This document shows positions 5,598 through 12,072 of a stretch of 27,704 nucleotides of DNA, piece after piece. The stretch is from a virus: the IMG/VR virus record IMGVR_UViG_3300032050_000655, positions 1 through 27,704 of that record. One strand, 5' to 3'. The notes below the pieces were generated by a model. It searched no databases. It worked only from the letters and a program-made list of their open reading frames with translations, and was not told where the DNA came from. Numbering within the stretch: position 1 is the stretch's first letter; each line of letters begins with the position of its first letter. The translations under genes were made by a program, and so were the position numbers.

Positions 5598-7397
5598 ATG
5601 TACAAAATATTTTTACAAGAAGGTAAGAAAGAAGATGCCATCAAAAAGGTAAAAGAAATGTTTTCATCTCCTGAGGATGCTGAGATGATTGACAAAATTT
5701 TTGATGCTACGTCAAGTTTGGGAACCAAGTTTATTCCGTTTGTTGAGAACGAAACCAAAAGATATTTGATTGACCAAAATACAGATATTAATGATTTTAT
5801 TAATCTACTTGTAAATAGACTTAGGTCATTTATCAAAAACAATGATAAAATTACACCTGAAGTAATAGGTACAACCAAAGAGTTGTGGGATGGTATTGAA
5901 TCAAGAGCATTTCCAAAGTTAGACGTTATATTAAAATCACCAAAAGATATTAATTCGTATAATATTGATACATTGGGTTATTTGACGCAAGCACTTTCAA
6001 TGATTTCATCTAAAAGAGAAAAAGAACGTGAGGCGAAAAAAGAAGCTGAAAAAGTATTTGAAGACGGTGATGTAATAGGAATTAGAGCCATCACACATAA
6101 TGCTTCTTGTTATTATGGTTCAGGTACACGTTGGTGTACTGCGGGGCAACAGCCTGATTATTTTAACAAATACACCAAAGACGGTAAACTTTATTACTTT
6201 ATAGACAAATCTAATAGAAGACAAAAAGTGGCTTTATATATTAAAGACGGTGACCCAACTGTGTATGATGCTGCGGATACTGGACATGATGTGGATTTTC
6301 TATACCACGTTTATCCTGAGGTTGAAAATTTTGTTATTGAAAAATTATTGGGTGGTGGAAAAGTAAAAGCAGGATTTGAAAGAATTAAAGACGGAACTAT
6401 TTCAAGTTGGAATGCTGATAGGGTGGACCCATTAATCACCAGTTACAATAGAGATAATGAGGATAATGTCACTTTGAATTTAGATTTTAACGGAAGAGAT
6501 AATGATTATTTTGATTTATTTGAGTGGAACGAAGGTGACGGTGATAGAATGTACTTAGATATTTCATTATCTAGTTACGGTACAGGTGAAATTTTTGATA
6601 GTTATTATGGTGAAGAAGAATGGAAAGAGGGATATATGTATTCTTATTTTGATGACGAACAAATGAAAAGACTTCAAACGTATATGAAGATTATTAATCC
6701 AAAATTATATGAATGTACGTTGGGATTAAAGGAATATGGTAATGATGACTGTAAAATTAAAGTTTCCGAATTCCTATCAAAGACATTTGAAAATGCCGTT
6801 GATAACATAACCAGTGAATATACTTATGACATGAATGTTGATGCCGAACGAGGTATTAAAGAATATTTGGAAAGAGATTATTCAAATATGTTTGCCGAAT
6901 ATGGGTTACCAATGACGGGTACATTTTATAAGAAAACGGTTAAATTAGATGACCTTATAAAAACCTATCAAAAATATAATCCAAAGTTTAATATTGGAAT
7001 TTATGGATTATTAAGAAGAATTATTAATCTTGAAAATATTGACCCCCCAAGTATTGCTGATAGTGTATATGAGTTTAGGTCTGGGAATCATGAATATAGT
7101 AGTACCTACAATGCCATAGAAAAATTATTAGATACTATGGAAGAAACTATTAATGAAAATGAAAACATAACAGGTGATTACATTGACCATTATGATTTTA
7201 TTAAAAAATTGGGTGGTTTTGATGAGTGGTTTGTAATGCCAGGTGATGATAGATATAATCTAAAAATTTCTGATTTGGATATGGAAGATGATAGGGTGAC
7301 ATTTGCAATAAACACTGTTGGTAAAGGTGATATGAAAAAAATGAGATTACCATTTGAAAAATTCAAAGATTTTATTTATAATCTACAACTTTTTTGA
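5598..7397 (+). CDS. large protein with GTRWCT motif, function unknown
   Basis: This 599-residue protein has a helical N-terminal region (1-155). A compact block follows at about residues 160-225: GIRAITHNASCYYGSGTRWCTAG, split here as GIRAITHNAS and CYYGSGTRWCTAG, then KLYYFIDKSNRRQKVALYI. I recognise the pattern C/Y-Y-G-x-GT-x-WCT followed by a YYFID strand as a recurrent block in uncharacterised phage proteins. C171, W179 and C180 are its hallmark residues. The C-terminal 370 residues are acidic with no known motif. One TATTTAT element precedes the gene. No clear terminator precedes the peptidase promoter downstream. An enzymatic role is plausible because the conserved residues are polar and clustered, but the function is not known. 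Confidence 0.75.
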   Translation: MYKIFLQEGKKEDAIKKVKEMFSSPEDAEMIDKIFDATSSLGTKFIPFVENETKRYLIDQNTDINDFINLLVNRLRSFIKNNDKITPEVIGTTKELWDGIESRAFPKLDVILKSPKDINSYNIDTLGYLTQALSMISSKREKEREAKKEAEKVFEDGDVIGIRAITHNASCYYGSGTRWCTAGQQPDYFNKYTKDGKLYYFIDKSNRRQKVALYIKDGDPTVYDAADTGHDVDFLYHVYPEVENFVIEKLLGGGKVKAGFERIKDGTISSWNADRVDPLITSYNRDNEDNVTLNLDFNGRDNDYFDLFEWNEGDGDRMYLDISLSSYGTGEIFDSYYGEEEWKEGYMYSYFDDEQMKRLQTYMKIINPKLYECTLGLKEYGNDDCKIKVSEFLSKTFENAVDNITSEYTYDMNVDAERGIKEYLERDYSNMFAEYGLPMTGTFYKKTVKLDDLIKTYQKYNPKFNIGIYGLLRRIINLENIDPPSIADSVYEFRSGNHEYSSTYNAIEKLLDTMEETINENENITGDYIDHYDFIKKLGGFDEWFVMPGDDRYNLKISDLDMEDDRVTFAINTVGKGDMKKMRLPFEKFKDFIYNLQLF

Positions 7398-7423
7398 TAA
7401 TTCATAATTTTGTTGTATCTTTG
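7394..7423 (+). promoter_or_regulatory. host-type promoter for the M20 peptidase
   Basis: TTG at 7394-7396, a 19-base gap and TATCTTTG at 7416-7423, an excellent match to the Bacteroidota consensus. ATG 7431 is only seven bases downstream, so the mRNA is leaderless or nearly so. TTTGTGGTAAGAT is shared exactly with the Clp promoter. Confidence 0.75.
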
Positions 7424-7430
7424 TGGTAAG

Positions 7431-8258
7431 ATGAACAGATTAGATTTATTAGAAAGAGTACTTAGCGTTCCAACCGCTACGTACCATGAAGAATATATGG
7501 TGGAATTTATTTCCAACTGGCTTAAGGAAAACAACATACCTTATGTGGTAGATGAAATGATGAACATTTATGCCACCAAAACAAGTGAAGGTTTTGAAGG
7601 GAAACTTTATCCATGTATGGTTGCTCATACCGATACCGTTCACGGAATGAATGAGATTGTTGTTCACACAGAAACCTTACCTGACTATGAAGGAAACCTT
7701 AAAGTTTGTCTTAAAGGTTATACACCTGAAGGTAAAGAAACAGGTATTGGTGGTGATGACAAATGTGGTGTGTTTGGAGCAATGTCAGCTCTTTTGGATT
7801 TACCACACGTAAAAGCAGCGTTCTTTGTTAGTGAGGAAACAGGATGTTGGGGTTCTCGTAAAGCTGACCCAAATTTCTTTGTTGATGTGTCTTACGCAAT
7901 TCAGTTGGATGCACCATTGAACTACATGGTTACTGAAGTTTGTTCTGGTGTACGTTTATTTAACCGTGATAGTGAATTCTTTACCATTGTTGACAAGGTA
8001 TTAGATGAATACATGCCAACTCGTGAGTATATGGTTCACCCATACACAGACGTTTCTCAATTGAAAATGAAGTTTGATTTCTCTTGTATCAACATTTCTT
8101 GTGGTTATTACAACTACCACAGACCAAGTGAGTATGTGGTAATTGATGATTTGGATAACTCAATTAAGACCGCATATGCAATGATTGATAAACTTGGATA
8201 TGAAAAACATGAGTATCAGTACGATAAAGAATATGCCAAAAGTCAGTGGTACATTTAA
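7431..8258 (+). CDS. M20-type zinc peptidase, lid domain missing
   Basis: The 275-residue protein has the ordered metal-site motifs of the M20 (peptidase T-like) family: H66 and D68 in AHTDTVHG, D109 in GIGGDDKCG, the catalytic E135 with E136 in SEETGCWGS, D160 in QLDAP, and H230 in GYYNYH. Such enzymes are cytoplasmic di-zinc aminopeptidases or dipeptidases. Peptidase T is about 400 residues; here only about 40 residues separate D160 from the HPYTD segment, so the dimerisation (lid) domain is absent. The start at TTG 7410 is rejected because it lies upstream of the -7 box. It converges with the Clp gene, suggesting a role in finishing Clp-derived peptides. Specificity is unknown. Confidence 0.9.
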   Translation: MNRLDLLERVLSVPTATYHEEYMVEFISNWLKENNIPYVVDEMMNIYATKTSEGFEGKLYPCMVAHTDTVHGMNEIVVHTETLPDYEGNLKVCLKGYTPEGKETGIGGDDKCGVFGAMSALLDLPHVKAAFFVSEETGCWGSRKADPNFFVDVSYAIQLDAPLNYMVTEVCSGVRLFNRDSEFFTIVDKVLDEYMPTREYMVHPYTDVSQLKMKFDFSCINISCGYYNYHRPSEYVVIDDLDNSIKTAYAMIDKLGYEKHEYQYDKEYAKSQWYI

Positions 8259-8261
8259 TAG

Positions 8262-8288
8262 AAAAGGGTCTTAACGACCCTTTTTTTT
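8262..8288 (+). terminator. intrinsic terminator of the peptidase gene
   Basis: AAAAGGGTC and GACCCTTTT around TTAAC, followed by a run of eight Ts. Confidence 0.9.
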
Positions 8289-8302
8289 ATGCTTATAACT
8301 TT

Positions 8303-8331
8303 ATAAAAAAAAATGGGGTCAATGACCCCAC
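8303..8331 (-). terminator. intrinsic terminator of the Clp gene
   Basis: TGGGGTC-AAT-GACCCCA followed, on the minus strand, by a run of about ten Ts. Its core GGGTC-AAT-GACCC is the same as in the 5086 terminator. Confidence 0.85.
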
Positions 8332-8360
8332 TTTTATTACCGATAAGGAATATTATTCAC

Positions 8361-10355
8361 TTATTTGATGATTACCTTCTCAGATTTTACCGATAGGGAA
8401 TATTGTTTACTCTCAACCACATTTCCGTTTAGGACTTCTTCAGATATCAAATCTTCAATTTGGTCCTGAATTGCTCTTTTGATAGGACGAGCTCCATATA
8501 ATTCATCATAACCAATCTTGGCAATGTGTGAAACTAATTTGTCGTCATACTTGAAAATAAGTTTCAACTCTGACAAACGACCCATTAATTTCTTTAATTC
8601 AATGTCAACAATCTTTTTGATAGATTCTTCGTTCAAAGAATTAAACACAATCACATCATCAATACGGTTCAAGAACTCAGGAGAGAAATAATTCTTCATT
8701 TCTTTTTTCAAGATTTCTTTTTTCTGTTCTTCGTTAGAATAAGCGTTACTTGAAAAACCGATACCTGTTCCAAAGTCTTGAAGTTTTTTAACCCCAATGT
8801 TTGATGTCATAATAATCAAACAATTCTTGAAGTTAATTTTTCTACCCAAAGAATCTGTAAGGTGACCTTCATCCAACATCTGAAGAAGTGTGTGGAAGAT
8901 TTCTTTGTTTGCTTTTTCAACCTCATCAAACAAGATTACAGAGTAAGGTTTGTTCTTAACCTGTTCGGTCAACTGTCCACCTTCTTCATAACCCACGTAA
9001 CCTGGAGGGGAACCAATCAAACGAGAGATGGTATGTTTCTCTTGGTACTCACTCATATCCACACGGATAAGTGCATCTGAACTACCAAAGATTTGTTTAG
9101 CCAATTGTTTTGCCAAGTGGGTTTTACCTACACCTGTTGAACCCAAGAAGATAAACGAACCGATTGGTTTATTTGGGTCTTTAATACCCAAACGGTTTCT
9201 ACGGATAGATTTTGAAATCTTTGACACCGCATCATCCTGACCTACAACTTCGGAAATCAAAGTTTTTTCCATTCCAACCAAAGCCATCTTATCATCAACA
9301 TTTAATTTGTTGACAGGAATCTTTGTCATTGACGAAACTACATTCAAGACCAATTCTGGGTCAATCGGTTTGCGATTTTCAGATTGTTCTTTTTCAAACT
9401 TCGCCTTTTCAAGTTCCAAACGTTCAAGAAGTTTTTTCTCTTTATCACGTAGTTCAGCTGCGTGTTCAAAGTCTTGTCTTTTAACAACATCAAGTTTTTG
9501 TTGTTTAAGTTCTGAAGCTTTTTGTTTTAGAATCTCCAAGGATTCAGGGATTTTGGTATCCACTTGAGAACGGGCACCAACTTCATCCATAATATCAAAT
9601 GCTTTGTCAGGAAACTCACGGTCAGTGATGTAACGGTCAGCCAAGTTCACACACAATTCCAATACTTCTTCAGAATAACTAACCTTATGGTATTCTTCAT
9701 ACTTGTCTTTAACATTTGTAATGATTGTTAAAGTCTCAGCTTTATTTGGAGAGTCAACAACAACTTTTTGGAAACGACGCTCAAGGGCTCCGTCTTTTTC
9801 AAAGTTGGTACGATACTCATCCAAAGTGGTTGCTCCGATACATTGGATTTCACCACGAGCAAGTGCTGGTTTAAAGATGTTGGATGCGTCCATTGAACCT
9901 GAAGAATTACCAGCTCCAACAATTGTATGGATTTCATCAATGAAAATTACAATGTCAGGATTTTCTGAAAGTTCTTCAATAATAACTTTCATACGTTCTT
10001 CAAATTGACCACGATACTTTGTACCGGCAACGATGGATGTTAAATCCAATAATACAATACGTTTATCACGTAAGTTACGAGGACAATCCCCGTTAAAGAT
10101 TTTCATTGCCAAACCTTCAACAATTGCGGTTTTACCACAACCAGGTTCACCAATGATAATTGGGTTGTTTTTCTTTCTACGAGAAAGGATTTGAGCAATT
10201 CGGTTAATTTCCATCTCACGACCAATAACAGGGTCCAATTTACCCTCTTGAGCCATTTTGATTAAGTCCTTACTGAAATTGTCCAATACAGGAGTTCCTC
10301 CTGATTTCTTTTTAGGTGTTGACTTACCTTCTGTGTTATCCATTGATTCAATCAT
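8361..10355 (-). CDS. clpC: ClpC-like double AAA+ unfoldase without N-domain
   Basis: This 664-residue protein has two complete AAA+ modules. D1: Walker A GEPGCGKT (69-76), pore loop KYR (113-115), Walker B IFIDE (137-141), arginine pair 193-194. The middle domain has the ClpC-type UVR motif (about 294-311, DFEHAAELRD). D2: Walker A GSTGVGKT (405-412), pore GYVG (452-455), Walker B LFDE (475-478), and IGF (532-534) where ClpC/ClpA dock ClpP. ClpC is usually about 820-850 residues; here the protein begins at the linker before D1, so the adaptor-binding Clp-N repeats are missing. It should unfold substrates and feed ClpP, presumably the host's as none is seen here. It has its own host-type promoter and a divergent UVR-protein neighbour. 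The gene symbol refers to the family. Confidence 0.95.
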   Translation of the reverse strand: MIESMDNTEGKSTPKKKSGGTPVLDNFSKDLIKMAQEGKLDPVIGREMEINRIAQILSRRKKNNPIIIGEPGCGKTAIVEGLAMKIFNGDCPRNLRDKRIVLLDLTSIVAGTKYRGQFEERMKVIIEELSENPDIVIFIDEIHTIVGAGNSSGSMDASNIFKPALARGEIQCIGATTLDEYRTNFEKDGALERRFQKVVVDSPNKAETLTIITNVKDKYEEYHKVSYSEEVLELCVNLADRYITDREFPDKAFDIMDEVGARSQVDTKIPESLEILKQKASELKQQKLDVVKRQDFEHAAELRDKEKKLLERLELEKAKFEKEQSENRKPIDPELVLNVVSSMTKIPVNKLNVDDKMALVGMEKTLISEVVGQDDAVSKISKSIRRNRLGIKDPNKPIGSFIFLGSTGVGKTHLAKQLAKQIFGSSDALIRVDMSEYQEKHTISRLIGSPPGYVGYEEGGQLTEQVKNKPYSVILFDEVEKANKEIFHTLLQMLDEGHLTDSLGRKINFKNCLIIMTSNIGVKKLQDFGTGIGFSSNAYSNEEQKKEILKKEMKNYFSPEFLNRIDDVIVFNSLNEESIKKIVDIELKKLMGRLSELKLIFKYDDKLVSHIAKIGYDELYGARPIKRAIQDQIEDLISEEVLNGNVVESKQYSLSVKSEKVIIK

Positions 10356-10372
10356 AGTCTTTTATCTTACCA

Positions 10373-10402
10373 CAAATATACCATTTTTATTTTAAATAAC
10401 AA
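10373..10402 (-). promoter_or_regulatory. host-type promoter for the Clp gene
   Basis: On the minus strand, TTG at 10400-10402, a 19-base gap and TATATTTG at 10373-10380, then TGGTAAGAT. ATG 10355 is 17 bases past the box. Confidence 0.75.
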
Positions 10403-10404
10403 CT

Positions 10405-10446
10405 ATGACTATATGTCAGTATAATATGACAAAATGTCAGTGTTAT
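10405..10446. promoter_or_regulatory. operator-like pair of TGAC-N5-GTCA palindromes
   Basis: Two 21-base units (10405-10425 and 10426-10446) agree at 17 of 21 positions. Each contains TGAC, five A/T bases, GTCA, and ends GT. The 21-base spacing puts both sites on the same face of the helix. They lie immediately upstream of the -33 element of the clp promoter, where an activator usually binds, and upstream of the divergent UVR gene. The regulator is unknown. Confidence 0.55.
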
Positions 10447-10464
10447 TGATTTGGCACAATTTTG

Positions 10465-10471
10465 TATTTAT
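10465..10471 (+). promoter_or_regulatory. TATTTAT motif upstream of the UVR-protein gene
   Basis: TATTTAT 39 bases before ATG 10511, just beyond the palindrome pair. Confidence 0.35.
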
Positions 10472-10510
10472 GTTTCACAAAGATACATAAAAAATTTAAA
10501 ATAAAAAAAT

Positions 10511-10957
10511 ATGTTTGACTTATTTGGAAACAACAACAGAAAATCTCTAAAACAAATGATGGACGAAATCAATGAGATGTTTGGTGATTACAACCCTAAC
10601 TTTAACAGTTCTTCTATGGAACATAAAACTGAAACAGGAAGTGAAAATGGTATGGAATGGGAAAAAGAAACTTTTTCATCCCCTGATGGTAGAATTACTT
10701 ACATTGTAACTACGGGTACTATGGGTGCACCAAGAAAAAATAAAAATTCTTTGGAATCATTAAAACAACAACTTGACAAAGCAGTTGAAAAAGAAGATTT
10801 CCAATTGGCAATTTATCTTCGTGATAAAATCAAAACTTTTGAAAAAGACCAAGAAGAAATTAAAAAGATTGAAGATGAGTTGAAGGAGTGTATTAAATCA
10901 CAAAACTTTGAAAAGGCAATTGAACTACGAGACCAACTACAAAAAATGAAACCCTAA
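10511..10957 (+). CDS. protein with two UVR motifs, candidate Clp adaptor
   Basis: This 148-residue protein has a Phe/Asn-rich N-terminus (MFDLFGNNNRKSLKQMMDEI), a short strand-forming centre (ETFSSPDGRITYIVTTGT, about 53-70) and a helical C-terminal half with two UVR motifs: EDFQLAIYLRDKI (about 95-107) and QNFEKAIELRDQL (131-143). UVR motifs occur in UvrB/UvrC, in the ClpC middle domain and in McsA, a ClpC activator. No nuclease or helicase part is present, so a DNA-repair role is unlikely. Being divergent from a ClpC-like gene that has its own UVR motif, it could bind that middle domain as adaptor or activator. This is inference. McsA's zinc-binding cysteines are absent. Confidence 0.8.
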   Translation: MFDLFGNNNRKSLKQMMDEINEMFGDYNPNFNSSSMEHKTETGSENGMEWEKETFSSPDGRITYIVTTGTMGAPRKNKNSLESLKQQLDKAVEKEDFQLAIYLRDKIKTFEKDQEEIKKIEDELKECIKSQNFEKAIELRDQLQKMKP

Positions 10958-10960
10958 TAA

Positions 10961-10990
10961 AAAGACCCTTGACTAAAATCAGGGGTCTTT
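10961..10990 (+). terminator. intrinsic terminator of the UVR-protein gene
   Basis: A 12-pair stem (AAAGACCCTTGA with TCAGGGGTCTTT, one G-U) around CTAAAA, ending TTTTA. Confidence 0.85.
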
Positions 10991-10993
10991 TAA

Positions 10994-11000
10994 TATTTAT
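10994..11000 (+). promoter_or_regulatory. TATTTAT motif, 6 bases before ATG 11007
   Basis: TATTTAT, ACTATT, ATG, right after the preceding terminator. With no other space available, it must contain or adjoin the promoter of the KTSC gene unless that gene depends on read-through. Confidence 0.5.
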
Positions 11001-11006
11001 ACTATT

Positions 11007-11252
11007 ATGGCAGTAGGAAGACAAGAAATTAAAGGTACAAAAATTCTTAATGAAATTAATTCGTCTAACATTGTTAGAACCGAATATGATACGGCAGACA
11101 AAACTATGATTGCCGAATTTAAAAATGGTACACGTTATGAGTATGAAGAAGTACCACACAATGTATATGCTGAATTCAGATTGTCAGAATCACAAGGAAA
11201 ATACTTCAATTCCAAAATTTCAAAAGTATACAAATACAAAAAATTACCTTAA
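11007..11252 (+). CDS. KTSC-domain protein
   Basis: The 81-residue protein is almost entirely a KTSC domain, named after the C-terminus of some lysyl-tRNA synthetases. SSNIVRTEYD (about 19-28) is followed by MIAEFKNGTRYEYEEVP and then SQGKYFNSKI, which match its ordered blocks: S-S-N, a strand with F-x-N-G-x-x-Y-x-Y, V-P, and S-x-G-x-x-F-N. KTSC proteins are common in phages and bacteria and their function is not established. It is a stand-alone unit with its own TATTTAT element. Confidence 0.85.
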   Translation: MAVGRQEIKGTKILNEINSSNIVRTEYDTADKTMIAEFKNGTRYEYEEVPHNVYAEFRLSESQGKYFNSKISKVYKYKKLP

Positions 11253-11265
11253 ATAAAAAGTTGAG

Positions 11266-11272
11266 TATTTAT
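11266..11272 (+). promoter_or_regulatory. TATTTAT motif, 5 bases before ATG 11278
   Basis: TATTTAT, ATAGG, ATG. The AGG is too close to the start to serve as a normal Shine-Dalgarno. Confidence 0.45.
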
Positions 11273-11277
11273 ATAGG

Positions 11278-12030
11278 ATGGATAAATACTCAGAAATATT
11301 ATCTTCTTTTGGAACACAAGAAACATTAAACCCTGAAATATGGGATGATGTTGAAAGTGATGAACCAAAGTTAAAACCACAAATTAGAAAAGCATTGTTA
11401 ATGATTGCCGGGGAATTCATGGATTACTTGGGTGATGATTTATTTGTTGATGATGTTAGATTTACTGGTTCACTAGCCAATTTTAATTGGTCAAAATTTT
11501 CTGATATTGATTTACACCTTTACGTTGATTTTACACAGTTTGACCCTGAAGATGTTGAAATGTATAAAGAGTTATTTACACTTAAAAAAACTTTATTTAA
11601 TACTACCCACAATATTACCGTAAAAGGTTTTGATGTGGAATTATACGCTGAAGATATTGACGAATCACATTTTTCAAGTGGTGTGTATTCAGTAATGTTT
11701 GATACATGGGTTCATAATCCTGAAAAAGAAAATGTTAAAATTGACAAAGAAATGTTATTGTCAAAAACAAATTCAATGATGAGTCAAATTGATAGTATTA
11801 TTGAAGATGCTGAAGGTGAAGATTATGACAAATCGGTTAAACGTTTAGATACCTTCAAAGACAGATTAAAGAAATTCCGTAGTTCGGGTTTGGAAAAAGA
11901 TGGGGAGTTTTCATACGAAAATTTAGTGTTTAAATTTCTTCGTAGAAATGGTTATATTCAAAAATTATTTGATTTTAAAAACAAATTAATAGATAAAAAT
12001 TTATCTGTTGAAAATACTGACGTAGAATAA
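11278..12030 (+). CDS. nucleotidyltransferase-fold protein
   Basis: The 250-residue protein shows the pol-beta superfamily signature. G64-S65 in FTGSLANF is followed by FSDIDLHLYV with metal-binding D76 and D78. A third acidic residue is supplied by GFDVELY (D119 or E121). A helical C-terminal region rich in Lys/Asp follows (about 155-250). Such proteins transfer nucleotides to RNA, small molecules or proteins, or make cyclic oligonucleotides; the sequence does not say which. Overall size is smaller than poly(A) polymerase or CD-NTase enzymes. I recall similar predicted nucleotidyltransferases in T4-related phages. It sits alone just before the Thr-Pro protein gene. Confidence 0.75.
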   Translation: MDKYSEILSSFGTQETLNPEIWDDVESDEPKLKPQIRKALLMIAGEFMDYLGDDLFVDDVRFTGSLANFNWSKFSDIDLHLYVDFTQFDPEDVEMYKELFTLKKTLFNTTHNITVKGFDVELYAEDIDESHFSSGVYSVMFDTWVHNPEKENVKIDKEMLLSKTNSMMSQIDSIIEDAEGEDYDKSVKRLDTFKDRLKKFRSSGLEKDGEFSYENLVFKFLRRNGYIQKLFDFKNKLIDKNLSVENTDVE

Positions 12031-12054
12031 TTTAACAATTTACCATTATTGCTA

Positions 12055-12061
12055 TATTTAT
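12055..12061 (+). promoter_or_regulatory. TATTTAT motif, 11 bases before ATG 12073
   Basis: TATTTATATAG precedes the Thr-Pro repeat gene and is the first element before the virion block. Confidence 0.4.
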
Positions 12062-12072
12062 ATAGTAAAATT

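Noticed and set aside
10478-10485. Second TATCTTTG on the minus strand upstream of clp
   Set aside because: No TTG at the right distance upstream, and a better complete promoter lies closer to the gene.
10511-10957. UvrB/UvrC DNA-repair protein
   Set aside because: Only UVR motifs are present; helicase and nuclease domains are missing, and the neighbour is a Clp ATPase.
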